Part shown: piece by piece, positions 8,126-16,139 of the stretch
How the letters are laid out: every line of letters starts with the position of its first letter
Position numbering within the stretch: position 1 is the first letter of the stretch
DNA from: an uncultured Christensenellaceae bacterium
GTDB taxonomy: Bacteria > Bacillota > Clostridia > Christensenellales > Borkfalkiaceae
NCBI GenBank assembly: GCA_910587365.1
Contig: CAJUKJ010000007.1
Location: 7,501 to 71,500, forward strand
DNA length: 64,000 bases
Direction: 5' to 3'
Made by a program: the position numbers and the translations under genes
The notes under the pieces: generated by a model
Seen by the model: the letters and a program-made list of their open reading frames with translations, nothing else
The model's database searches: none
Told to the model about the DNA's origin: nothing

Positions 8126-9421
8126 CTATTTCTTATTGCGAAGGGCAGCCTTCGTCTTTCTTATTGCTTGTATCAAAGGACGCTTAGCGGGGCAGATATA
8201 TTCGCACGCACCGCATTCTATGCAAGCCATCGTCTGACCGTACTGCGCCGCCGCGTCAAAGTCGTTTGCCGCCGCATAGAACGCAGTATTCATAGGCATA
8301 AGGTGCATAGGGCATACGTCCGCACACTTTCCGCAGTTTACGCAGGGTGTGGGTTCCTCGGCTGCCGCTTCCTTTTCAGTCATCAACAAAATACCGGATG
8401 TGGTCTTGTGTGTGTAGTTGTCGTAGTTTGCAAGTGCGACGCCCGTCATAGGCCCGCCCTGGACTACTTTCTTAGGCGTAACGCTTTCGCCGCCGCAATA
8501 ATCGATTATCGACCGGACGGGAGTGCCTACCCTGACCCAAAGATTTTTGGGATTTTGAACGGCCTTGCCCGAAACGGTTAGAACGCGTTCGTAAAGGGGC
8601 TTGCCCAATTCAACCGCTTCGCATACCGCGTAGCAGGTTGCAACGTTCTGCACCACGACGCCGACGTCAGCGGGAAGCTTGCCGATACCGACCTTTCTGC
8701 CCGTGGTCACGTAAATAAGCTGCTTTTCGCCGCCCATAGGGTACTGCTTTTTGAGTATTACGGGCTGTATATCGTCGTACTTTTCAAAAACAGCAATACA
8801 GTCGGGCTTGTTTGCCTCGATGCCTATAATAATTTTTTCAACGCCCAACGCCTTGGCAACGTACCTTGCACCGCGCGCAATCTCGTCCGCTTTTTCAAGC
8901 ATAAGACGGTGGTCGCAGGTAAGATAGGGTTCGCACTCCGCGCCGTTTAAAATCAACGTGTCAACGGGTGTTTTGGGCGCAACCTTAACGGCGGTAGGGA
9001 AACCCGCTCCGCCCAGACCTACAATGCCTGCATCCTTAATCCTTGCCTTAATCTCGTCTGCCGAAGGGTCGGTAAGAGGGGGCAAATAGCTTTTTTCCCC
9101 GCTTGCGTCGGATTTGATAACGATAAACGTTTCATCCGTTCCGTTTGCACCGTTTTCGGTTTTAATTTCCGTAACCGTACCGCAAATGCTTGCAAACACG
9201 TCGGAAGAAATTAATCCCTCGGCTCTTGCAATTAACTCGCCTTCCTTGACGGTCTGACCTGCTGAAACAACCGGGGTTGCGGGTCTGCCAAGCGATTGCG
9301 ACGTGGAAATTGCCACGGTTTCAGGCATCGGCAATACTTCAAGGGCTGCGTCTTTTGCGATATTTTTCATATCGTGGGGATGAACGCCGCCGAAGTAGTA
9401 TTTTCCTTTTACTGCTTTCAA
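8126..9421 (-). CDS. rnfC: Rnf complex subunit RnfC (NADH-binding)
   Basis: A 431-residue cytoplasmic subunit that binds FMN, NAD(H) and two 4Fe-4S clusters and delivers electrons to NAD+. Visible in order: the RnfC N-terminal barrel (FGGVHPHDMKN), the Gly-rich nucleotide/FMN site GLGGAGFPTAVKV with ILNGAECEPYLTCDHRLM, and two C-terminal ferredoxin motifs CVNCGKCADVCP and CIECGACEYICP. Length matches Clostridia RnfC. It heads the rnf genes and lies 67 bases after the Gx transporter gene. Confidence 0.95.
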   Translation of the reverse strand: MKAVKGKYYFGGVHPHDMKNIAKDAALEVLPMPETVAISTSQSLGRPATPVVSAGQTVKEGELIARAEGLISSDVFASICGTVTEIKTENGANGTDETFIVIKSDASGEKSYLPPLTDPSADEIKARIKDAGIVGLGGAGFPTAVKVAPKTPVDTLILNGAECEPYLTCDHRLMLEKADEIARGARYVAKALGVEKIIIGIEANKPDCIAVFEKYDDIQPVILKKQYPMGGEKQLIYVTTGRKVGIGKLPADVGVVVQNVATCYAVCEAVELGKPLYERVLTVSGKAVQNPKNLWVRVGTPVRSIIDYCGGESVTPKKVVQGGPMTGVALANYDNYTHKTTSGILLMTEKEAAAEEPTPCVNCGKCADVCPMHLMPMNTAFYAAANDFDAAAQYGQTMACIECGACEYICPAKRPLIQAIRKTKAALRNKK

Positions 9422-9488
9422 CTTTTTTCGCTCCTTTTAATAGTTTTCTTATTTAATTTCAGCCCAAAGGAAAACCTTTGCGCATAAT

Positions 9489-10022
9489 TTATTTTCTGAT
9501 TATTGCTTTTTCGAAAACGCTTTTAGGCACTTTCTTGAAAATTAACATTATAACTCCGCCAACCACTGCGCCCGAAAGTATTCCAAGCAGCACGAAGTAG
9601 GGCAGGTTAAAAAACATATTTAACGTGTTGGTCATAAGCACGAAAACGCACACCTGCGTTACGTTATGCGCTACGGCGGCGCATACGCTTACCGCCATTA
9701 CCGAAATTTTCGGGTAAGCGGTGTACATAAGAAGGGATGAAACCGCCATTGAAATTATACCGCCCGAAAAGCTGTATAATACGGCGGAAAGGTTGCCCGC
9801 GAAAATCGCGCCAAGACCCGTTCTTATAGCAACTATCGCAAACGCCTCCAACGGGGAAAACATTATAAGCGCGGCAAATGAAAATATATTCGCAAGACCC
9901 ATTTTCGCCCCCGGGAAAAACAGAGGGGGAAACTGATTTTCGATTATAAAAGTTATTAAACTAAGCGCGGTAAATATTGCAAGCGTTGCAATTTTTTTTG
10001 CGGTCGGTTTGCCGTTTTTCAT
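9489..10022 (-). CDS. Gx transporter family protein (heptaprenyl diphosphate synthase component I-like)
   Basis: A 177-residue membrane protein with five or six helices. Its N-terminal half (FPGAKMGLANIFSFAALIMF) matches the Gx/Hpre_diP_synt_I family, an ECF-transporter S-component-like fold. These genes recur next to Rnf, ApbE and NusG-II genes in Firmicutes, which suggests a role in supplying a flavin- or quinone-related small molecule, though the substrate is not established. The older 'heptaprenyl diphosphate synthase component I' label does not prove enzymatic activity. It is first in the leftward operon behind the promoter at 10055-10083. Confidence 0.8.
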   Translation of the reverse strand: MKNGKPTAKKIATLAIFTALSLITFIIENQFPPLFFPGAKMGLANIFSFAALIMFSPLEAFAIVAIRTGLGAIFAGNLSAVLYSFSGGIISMAVSSLLMYTAYPKISVMAVSVCAAVAHNVTQVCVFVLMTNTLNMFFNLPYFVLLGILSGAVVGGVIMLIFKKVPKSVFEKAIIRK

Positions 10023-10054
10023 AAAATTTTAACCTTTTGCTGCAAACTGTTATT

Positions 10055-10083
10055 ATTATACACTATTATTAATAAATAGTAAA
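10055..10083 (-). promoter_or_regulatory. Promoter of the Gx transporter-rnf operon
   Basis: On the minus strand TTTACT (10078-10083) and TATAAT (10055-10060) are 17 bases apart, 33 bases before the start codon. The same TTTACT-17-TATAAT pattern occurs before rqcH. It is divergent from the aminopeptidase promoter at 10142. Confidence 0.75.
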
Positions 10084-10141
10084 ATCTTTACCGATTGATT
10101 TTTTAAAATTTTTTTCTTTGCATTGCAAATTAAGGGTTTAC

Positions 10142-10170
10142 TTGACAAATTTAAGGGTTATTAATATAAT
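10142..10170 (+). promoter_or_regulatory. Consensus sigma-A promoter of the M18 aminopeptidase
   Basis: A perfect TTGACA (10142-10147), a 17-base spacer and a perfect TATAAT (10165-10170). AGGAGG at 10189-10194 lies 5 bases before the ATG. This predicts strong constitutive expression. Confidence 0.9.
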
Positions 10171-10199
10171 AAATAGCGAAATTATTTCAGGAGGAAATT

Positions 10200-11567
10200 A
10201 TGGATTTAAAATACACGCGGAAAAATGTTTACAAGGAAGCCGACGGCAAAGAGCTTAAAAATATTTACGACTTTGCGGAAGGTTACAAAAAATTTCTCGA
10301 TAATTCCAAGACGGAGCGCGACGCCTCGCGCGAAGCGGAAAAACTCGCCCTCGAAAACGGCTTCAAGCCTTTCAGCTTCGCCGAAAAGCTTAAAGCAGGC
10401 GATAAACGGTATTTTCTCAACAGGGACAAAAATATCTTTCTCATAAGGGTCGGCAAGGAGGACGTTTCAAAGGACGGTATACGCATAATGGTGGCGCACG
10501 TCGACTCGCCCAGACTCGATTTGAAACCCAATCCTATGTATGAGGACGCGGGACTTTGCTATCTCAAAACCCACTATTACGGCGGTATAAAAAAATACCA
10601 GTGGACCGCGCTTCCCCTTGCGTTACACGGCGTGGTAATGCTTAAAGGCGGAAAGAAGCAGGAAATTTGCGTCGGAGAAGACGAGAACGACCCTATATTC
10701 TATATAACTGACCTGCTTCCCCATCTCGCGGGAGAGCAGAGCCAGAAAACTTTGGGTAAAGCAATTGACGGCGAAAACCTTAACGCGGTAATAGGCGCGC
10801 TTCCCGCCGTCGGCGACGATGAAGAAAAGGAGTGCGTAAAAGCTGCGGTATTAAAGCTTTTAAACAAGAAGTACGGCATAACGGAAGTCGACTTCCAATG
10901 CTCGGAGCTTTGCTTTGTTCCCGCAGGCAAGGCGCGCGACGTCGGTTTTGACGGTGCCTTGATATCCGCATACGGACACGACGACAAAGTTTGCGCATAT
11001 CCCGAGATGAAAGCTATTTTCGACTGCGACTCGCCCCACACCGTGGTTGCGGTGTTTGCCGATAAAGAAGAGGTGGGAAGCGACGGAACGACGGGTATGC
11101 AGAGCAAGGTCATCTGCGACGTTATAGACACAATAGCAAACTCATTCGGGGCAAACCCCATTGAAGTAAGATATAATTCAAAATGTATTTCGGCTGACGT
11201 AACGGCGGGCTATGACCCTGCATACGCTTCCGCTTTTGAAAAACGTAATTCAACCTTTATGTCGTGCGGTGCAGCCGTTTCCAAGTACACGGGCGCACGC
11301 GGCAAGTCCTCTACAAACGACGCTTCGGCAGAGTTTATGGGCTTCATACGCGACATATTCGACGATAACGGCGTTTATTGGCAGACGGGCGAACTCGGCG
11401 CAATAGATATAGGCGGAGGCGGAACTGTTGCCAAATATATTTCTAATCTCGGTATAGACACCGTGGACGTCGGCGTTCCCGTGCTTTCTATGCACGCCCC
11501 TTACGAACTTATTTCCAAAGCCGACGTGTATTCTCTTTACAAGGCTTGCCTTGCGTTTTGCAAATAA
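10200..11567 (+). CDS. M18 family zinc aminopeptidase
   Basis: A 455-residue cytoplasmic metallopeptidase that removes N-terminal residues from peptides, with preference for acidic or neutral residues in characterised relatives. Metal ligands are visible: AHVDSPRLDLKP (~100, His and Asp), DKEEVGSDGTTG (~290, catalytic Glu), and SMHAPYE (~431). The insert domain typical of the dodecameric M18 enzymes lies between residues ~120 and 280. Length fits. It is monocistronic with a consensus promoter and a GC-rich terminator. Confidence 0.93.
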   Translation: MDLKYTRKNVYKEADGKELKNIYDFAEGYKKFLDNSKTERDASREAEKLALENGFKPFSFAEKLKAGDKRYFLNRDKNIFLIRVGKEDVSKDGIRIMVAHVDSPRLDLKPNPMYEDAGLCYLKTHYYGGIKKYQWTALPLALHGVVMLKGGKKQEICVGEDENDPIFYITDLLPHLAGEQSQKTLGKAIDGENLNAVIGALPAVGDDEEKECVKAAVLKLLNKKYGITEVDFQCSELCFVPAGKARDVGFDGALISAYGHDDKVCAYPEMKAIFDCDSPHTVVAVFADKEEVGSDGTTGMQSKVICDVIDTIANSFGANPIEVRYNSKCISADVTAGYDPAYASAFEKRNSTFMSCGAAVSKYTGARGKSSTNDASAEFMGFIRDIFDDNGVYWQTGELGAIDIGGGGTVAKYISNLGIDTVDVGVPVLSMHAPYELISKADVYSLYKACLAFCK

Positions 11568-11584
11568 AATTTAAGCGAATAAAC

Positions 11585-11625
11585 AATCCCCCCGCCGTGC
11601 GACGCACGGCGGGGGGATTTTTATT
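11585..11625 (+). terminator. Terminator of the M18 aminopeptidase gene
   Basis: A 16-bp perfect stem (11585-11600 with 11604-11619) with a 3-base loop, core CCCCCCGCCGTGC, followed by TTTTTATTTT. Confidence 0.92.
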
Positions 11626-11814
11626 TTGTATTTTAACGGCGCAAGCAAAACTGCGCTTTTGCGCAGCGCACTCAATTTGTGCATACTTGCACTTTAGCGG
11701 ATTGAATGCCCGCAATTACATAATAAGTTTGCCCTTATGGTTGCGGGCAGAAAGGCATAGCCTTTCATATAACGAAATTTTTTCCTTGCAGAATAGACGA
11801 AAAAATTTGTGAAC
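11626..11814. other. Non-coding, hairpin-rich spacer
   Basis: No credible gene. Four short perfect hairpins occur in a row: CTGCGC/GCGCAG with a TTTT loop (about 11650-11665), GCCCGCAA/TTGCGGGC (11708-11715 with 11741-11748), GAAAGGC/GCCTTTC (11750-11766), and AAATTTTTTC/GAAAAAATTT (11775-11784 with 11799-11808). The last probably ends transcripts of the leftward gene at 11815. The others may be a small RNA or decayed repeat; I cannot tell which. Confidence 0.4.
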
Positions 11815-13152
11815 TTATTTATTGTGCGGTATAAAGCTGTATACGTTTTTCAAAGGCTCGCGCACGAAAGCTCTATATTTTTTGCTTGCGGACTCGAACA
11901 GTACGTAAACCCTCGTGCTTGCAGCATTACTGCTTGTGTTGGGAGTAACTACACACATACCTTCCGACATTGAGGGTATGGAGTAATCGTTTATAAGCAT
12001 TTCCCCGTTGCCGTTGTCAACGTAATATACGTATAAACTATCGTCGGTATAAGGAATCGACTGGCTGCCTACCGTCTTGACCACGCCGTCGTATTCAAAG
12101 CTGAATCTTCGGTCTTCGGCGTTTTCCGCCTTACCCGAACCGTCTTTATGCAGTTCGTTATACTTTACCCTGTTTGTGTTAGCCGTAATTTTACTGTAAT
12201 CGTAGCACAACAGGTGCGAGTTTGCAAGTCCGTAGCTCTGTGAAAGAACAAGCGTACAGGTGGTGGAGTTATAGCTCGTCCTGCCTGAAAACGCTGCCCC
12301 CTGAATTTTTTCGGGAATGGAGAATATCTTCTGTATTTTAGGAACCTTGTTTTCGTCGGTAAGATTGTCGTCGCTTAAAGTAATAAGCCCGTATTTGTTT
12401 TCCGTGTTGGAAGTTACGTTGTATTCATACATAAACGCGTTGTTTTTATAGCCGTTCGGCGTCGTCAGTTTATGGTTTTCCGACGTCTTGTAATTGACGG
12501 GTCTGTAAAACTCGCCTACGTAAAGTCTGTCGTTGGAAACGGTGGTGTAGGTGGGGTCGTCGAAATAGTAACAAAACGACGCCCTGTTGTTTGCCTTGAA
12601 CGAAGAGGTAAAGGTTATAACATTATTTGTTTCTTCCCCTTCAAGTGTAAGTCCGCCCGCTTTTTCAACTATTTCCTGCGTGATGTTTTTCTTTACTTTA
12701 TTGTAAGCTTCGCTTGCCTTTGCTACGTTGACTACGCTTTCGCCCGTTATCCAAAGGGTGTAGCCGTTTGTGGCAATTCCTCCGCAGTGACCGGTAAAAT
12801 CGCTTCCGTCGGAATTTTTCAGCGTTACATATCCTACGTATCCCGTTGACGCGCCCGTGACGTAAATGCGCGAAGCGGAGCCGTCCTTCATATACGCGCT
12901 GATAAGGAAGTACTGCTGGGTTTTATCCGTCGTCTTTCCGTCGCTGTCGGTTTCCTTATAACCTGCCGTATAGGCGGTCATACCTTGCGGGACTGCACCG
13001 TCTTTAAGACCTTCAATTTCAAACTCTTTCCTGAAATTGTTTTTAAAGTCCTTATAAGTGTCGCCGACGAACCATATCATAAGAAACACGCCTATAAATA
13101 CCAATACGGTAAGTATTGCCGTCAGCGCGACTACGGTTTTTTTATTTTTCAT
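11815..13152 (-). CDS. Membrane-anchored extracellular protein of unknown function
   Basis: A 445-residue protein with an uncleaved-looking N-terminal helix (residues ~6-29) and a large outside domain. That domain is rich in short beta-strand-like segments, Gly, Ser, Thr and aromatic residues, with phrases such as HCGGIATNGYTLWITG, YFLISAYMKDGSASRIYVTG and GAAFSGRTSYN. The pattern of repeated strand/turn units suggests a beta-propeller, but I recognise no family motif or catalytic residue. It is monocistronic and leftward. Confidence applies to the gene being real, not to a function. Confidence 0.8.
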   Translation of the reverse strand: MKNKKTVVALTAILTVLVFIGVFLMIWFVGDTYKDFKNNFRKEFEIEGLKDGAVPQGMTAYTAGYKETDSDGKTTDKTQQYFLISAYMKDGSASRIYVTGASTGYVGYVTLKNSDGSDFTGHCGGIATNGYTLWITGESVVNVAKASEAYNKVKKNITQEIVEKAGGLTLEGEETNNVITFTSSFKANNRASFCYYFDDPTYTTVSNDRLYVGEFYRPVNYKTSENHKLTTPNGYKNNAFMYEYNVTSNTENKYGLITLSDDNLTDENKVPKIQKIFSIPEKIQGAAFSGRTSYNSTTCTLVLSQSYGLANSHLLCYDYSKITANTNRVKYNELHKDGSGKAENAEDRRFSFEYDGVVKTVGSQSIPYTDDSLYVYYVDNGNGEMLINDYSIPSMSEGMCVVTPNTSSNAASTRVYVLFESASKKYRAFVREPLKNVYSFIPHNK

Positions 13153-13202
13153 AATTTTTCCTCGTAAAAATTAATTACTATAATTGTACCAAGCCGTACA
13201 AA

Positions 13203-13249
13203 AAAAAGCAAACAAAAACTATCCGTTAGGACTTTTTTGTTTGCTTTTT
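13203..13249 (-). terminator. Terminator of the small winged-helix gene pair
   Basis: An AT-rich stem (AAAAAGCAAACAAAAA around 13203-13218 with its complement 13233-13249) and a 14-base loop, overlapping the stop of the leftward gene at 13248. A T-run follows on the minus strand. Confidence 0.75.
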
Positions 13250-13607
13250 AACCGAATATACCCTTTATTATCAAACCGAATATAAACGTAGCCGCCGCTC
13301 CTATAAAAGCAAGCATAATGCGGAAAGCGATATCACGCTGTTTTTGCTTTGCGCATCTTTTGTACGCAAAGCCGTTTTCTTTCAGGTTTATCACGTACAT
13401 TTTTTCGCCTTTTCTTTCCGAAATAATCAAGTCGAAATAGCCGTCGCACATAAGGTCGTGTAAAATGCCGTCTATTTTTTCCGGGTTGTATTTCCGTTTT
13501 GCAGGCAGGATAGACAGAATTTCAAGCGGGGATACAAGGCACCCGTCCGTCCCGTCGCAAAGGCTGTACACTGCGGACATTACCTCGTTTTCACTCTTTG
13601 AAAGCAT
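13248..13607 (-). CDS. Small protein: winged-helix-like N-terminus plus C-terminal membrane helix (copy B)
   Basis: A 119-residue protein. Residues 1-75 look like a small winged-helix fold (helical ENEVMSAVYSL, ILSILPAKRKYN, then IDGILHDLMCDGYFDLIIS and a strand MYVINL). Residues ~92-118 form one membrane helix. It has the same design and size as the gene just upstream, so the two are probably ancient paralogues. One base separates them, indicating co-translation. A membrane-tethered DNA- or protein-binding role is possible; I do not recognise the family. Confidence 0.7.
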   Translation of the reverse strand: MLSKSENEVMSAVYSLCDGTDGCLVSPLEILSILPAKRKYNPEKIDGILHDLMCDGYFDLIISERKGEKMYVINLKENGFAYKRCAKQKQRDIAFRIMLAFIGAAATFIFGLIIKGIFG

Positions 13608-13608
13608 A

Positions 13609-13971
13609 TTAGATAAATGCGAATATAAGCGAAATTATTAGGCTTCCCAACGCGCTTCCCGCAAAGGCGGAGATGAACACGATATCCCATTTCCGCGTTT
13701 TTACAGGTTCGGGCGGAGGGGGTGTGGGAATAGTAACCTCTTCGGTGTACTCTTTAAGGGGTGCTACGCAGTACATATCCCCGCGCGAATATTTAAGGTC
13801 GATGTAACCGCCGCGCCTTAAAACCGTCAAAGCGCGGTCAAGTTCCTGAAAGCTTTTTTCGCTTCCTTCGGGAAAGTCCTCGTAAAATTCGTCCTCGGCA
13901 ATAATTACGTACCGCCCCGCAGGGCTTAGCTTTTGTATCTTATCCAATACCGCAACGCAAATTCTGTCCAT
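13609..13971 (-). CDS. Small protein: winged-helix-like N-terminus plus C-terminal membrane helix (copy A)
   Basis: A 120-residue protein with a winged-helix-like region (FQELDRALTVLRRGGYIDLKY followed by MYCVAPL), a Pro-rich linker TPPPPEP (~85) and a C-terminal membrane helix (~95-119). The phrase L..GGYIDLKYS..DMYCV lines up with CDGYFDLIIS..KMYVI of copy B, supporting paralogy. It lies 32 bases after the gene at 14004 and may belong to the rqcH transcript. Function unknown. Confidence 0.7.
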   Translation of the reverse strand: MDRICVAVLDKIQKLSPAGRYVIIAEDEFYEDFPEGSEKSFQELDRALTVLRRGGYIDLKYSRGDMYCVAPLKEYTEEVTIPTPPPPEPVKTRKWDIVFISAFAGSALGSLIISLIFAFI

Positions 13972-14003
13972 TATAATTTAATAATGGCACACTTTTAAAA
14001 ATT

Positions 14004-14309
14004 TTATTCCATCGAATAAAAAACTCCGCCTACGAAAATGATTATTGCCGCCGCAAACACCGCGTAAGTAATTATTTTTATAATTTTAAGCTGCTTGAAA
14101 TCGTTTTTTCGCTTCTGCACGTTTTCAAACGTGAGTGCGGCAAGCGTAAGAATTAACGAAGTTATCAGCGAATAAATTCCCATTACGGTAAACGAAAGCC
14201 CTAAAAACAATGCGCCCGCGGCAGTGAGCGCGACTGCGATAAATGCGTACATTTTGCCCGTATATTTTTTGTCGTTAACTTGTTTATTTGTTTCATTATT
14301 ATTGTTCAT
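14004..14309 (-). CDS. Small membrane protein, three predicted helices
   Basis: A 101-residue protein starting at the ATG at 14309 (MNNNNETNK), which overlaps the 3' end of rqcH by 11 bases. A longer reading from 14414 exists but would overlap rqcH by more than 100 bases and begins with unlikely sequence. An Asn-rich start is followed by three hydrophobic segments and a short tail. No family recognised. It probably relies on translational coupling to rqcH. Confidence 0.65.
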   Translation of the reverse strand: MNNNNETNKQVNDKKYTGKMYAFIAVALTAAGALFLGLSFTVMGIYSLITSLILTLAALTFENVQKRKNDFKQLKIIKIITYAVFAAAIIIFVGGVFYSME

Positions 14310-15972
14310 CGTTGTTACCTGTAATTTCTGTATGGCTTTTCGGGTCTGCCAGAATTGTTTTGTAATCGGTGTAAATGACGAAGCCCGCATTGGATTTGGG
14401 CGGTTTTTTAACAAACTTCTTTTTTGTATAGTCTACGGGGATTTTACTTCCGTGTTTTCCGTCGGAATAATAAGCGCATATTTCAGCCGCAGTCTGCAAA
14501 ACCCCGTCGGGTACTTCCCGTCCGCCGCACAAAATCCCAACGTGGGAGGAGTGGTATTTTTGGGTATGCAACCAAATATCTTCGGGCGAAAGCCCCTTTG
14601 TAAGTCTTTCGTTCTGTAAATTATTTCTGCCCGCAATAATTTTAAATCCGTCATAAACGTATGTGCGGTAAGGTGTAGGCGTCGCTTTCTTCTTGCGCGA
14701 CGTCGCGCGTCTTAAAATTTCAAGTCCGATAAGCTCTTCTTCGGTTTCTTCAAGGTCGCATATCTGTTCGGCGGAGCATATGTTCGTATGAATACTTTTA
14801 AGGTAGTCAAGCTTGCTTTCGGCTTCTTCAAGCTGTCCGCAGGCGGCAGTCTGCGTTCTTTTCAGCTTCGCGTACTTTTTGTAATATTTTTGCGCGTTCT
14901 GCGACGGGGTAAGGGTACGGTCGAGTTCGATTTTTATTTTTCCGCATTCGGGGTCGTAATAGTTTACCGCCTCGAAGTCCGTCATACCGCGTTCAAGTGC
15001 GTATATATTGGCTGTAACCAATTCGCCTTTTAGCTTTATATCCTCGGCACCGCGACATTCTTCAAGCTTTGCATTTATCGAAGAAAGTCTTTTTTCAATC
15101 TTTTTTATTGCCGAAGCAAGCGCGCTTTCAAGCTGTCTTTTCTTTTCGTCGAAAGTGCGTTTTTTATAAACATAGGAGTAGTATTCGCATTGCGCCTGCA
15201 AAATGCCTGAATATTCTTTTCGCCCTTCCATAACCGAACGCACCCTGAAATCGTTGGGTTTTCCGTCAATGCAGGTTACACAGGGTTTTGCCGGGATATT
15301 GAAAATGTAATCGTAAATATTCTGCGCCGTTATGTCATCCCCGTAAAGCATAACCATTTCAAGCGCAGTGGCGTAGGCGACGCCCTTTATCTTTTCGCAA
15401 ATGAATTTCGCCTTATCGCCCGTAGCGTATTTCATAACTTCTTCAAGCCCGCTTAAATCATACGGCGCAACCTTGTCCTGCGGTTCGGGAGGAGTGTATT
15501 TTACCCCGCCGAACAAAACCCGTCTGGTATTCTCGCCAATAGAAGTGGTTTTCAGCGCACCGACGATAATTCCGTTTTCGGTTAATATCGCGTTCGAGTA
15601 CTTACCCATAATTTCAAAGTAAAGCCGCATTACCGACGATGAAAAGTCGGACGTGCATTTCAAATCGAAGTAAATTATCCTCTCGAAGTCAGGTTGCACT
15701 ATATCCAGAATTTCCGCATTCTGCAAATGCTTTCTCAACAGCATACAAAAATTAGGTGCGGAAAGGGGGACGGGCTTGTCGTCGTTCGATAAACTCAGTC
15801 TTGAAGATTGCGCCGAAAGGCACGCGTCAAGTTTAATATTGCTTTTGCCGGTGTATATAATAAACGTAAGCTCGTCGCGCGAGGGCTGTATAATGCGCGA
15901 TATTTTACCGCCGCATAAAAGCTCTTTAAGTTCTTTAGCTACGTATTTAATTGTAAATGCGTCTTGCGGCAT
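14299..15972 (-). CDS. rqcH: RqcH (Rqc2/NFACT family), ribosome-associated quality control
   Basis: A 557-residue NEMF/Rqc2-family protein, often mislabelled fibronectin-binding protein. It binds 50S subunits with stalled peptidyl-tRNA and directs C-terminal Ala tailing for degradation, so it works upstream of proteases such as ClpXP, encoded next door. Visible are an N-terminal NFACT-N region (MPQDAFTIKYVAKELKEL, FEIMGKYSNAIL), a central coiled coil (~270-400) and the C-terminal NFACT-R region (GRNNLQNERLT, DIWLHTQKYHSSHV, KPPKSNAGFVIYTDYKTI). Two ATGs lie at 15978 and 15972; GGAGG is only 1 base from the first but 7 from the second, so 15972 is preferred. Confidence 0.92.
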   Translation of the reverse strand: MPQDAFTIKYVAKELKELLCGGKISRIIQPSRDELTFIIYTGKSNIKLDACLSAQSSRLSLSNDDKPVPLSAPNFCMLLRKHLQNAEILDIVQPDFERIIYFDLKCTSDFSSSVMRLYFEIMGKYSNAILTENGIIVGALKTTSIGENTRRVLFGGVKYTPPEPQDKVAPYDLSGLEEVMKYATGDKAKFICEKIKGVAYATALEMVMLYGDDITAQNIYDYIFNIPAKPCVTCIDGKPNDFRVRSVMEGRKEYSGILQAQCEYYSYVYKKRTFDEKKRQLESALASAIKKIEKRLSSINAKLEECRGAEDIKLKGELVTANIYALERGMTDFEAVNYYDPECGKIKIELDRTLTPSQNAQKYYKKYAKLKRTQTAACGQLEEAESKLDYLKSIHTNICSAEQICDLEETEEELIGLEILRRATSRKKKATPTPYRTYVYDGFKIIAGRNNLQNERLTKGLSPEDIWLHTQKYHSSHVGILCGGREVPDGVLQTAAEICAYYSDGKHGSKIPVDYTKKKFVKKPPKSNAGFVIYTDYKTILADPKSHTEITGNNDEQ

Positions 15973-16029
15973 AAGCATTCCTCCGCGTCCTGTTTGCGTC
16001 TTGACAGTCAGTCAAACCTGCTTGTTCCT

Positions 16030-16058
16030 ATTATAAGTTAAATTTTACCAAAAGTAAA
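16030..16058 (-). promoter_or_regulatory. rqcH promoter
   Basis: On the minus strand TTTACT (16053-16058), a 17-base spacer and TATAAT (16030-16035), about 58 bases before the start codon. Confidence 0.65.
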
Positions 16059-16068
16059 TGCAAAATGC

Positions 16069-16097
16069 TTTTCAAAACAAAAGTATTGTGTTAAAAT
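16069..16097 (+). promoter_or_regulatory. Possible tig promoter
   Basis: TTTTCA at 16069-16074 and TAAAAT at 16092-16097 are 17 bases apart, divergent from the rqcH promoter. The -35 box is poor. AGGAG lies before the ATG at 16140. Confidence 0.4.
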
Positions 16098-16139
16098 ATT
16101 ATCCAAATAAAAACTAAAAATACTTTCAGGAGATTAATA

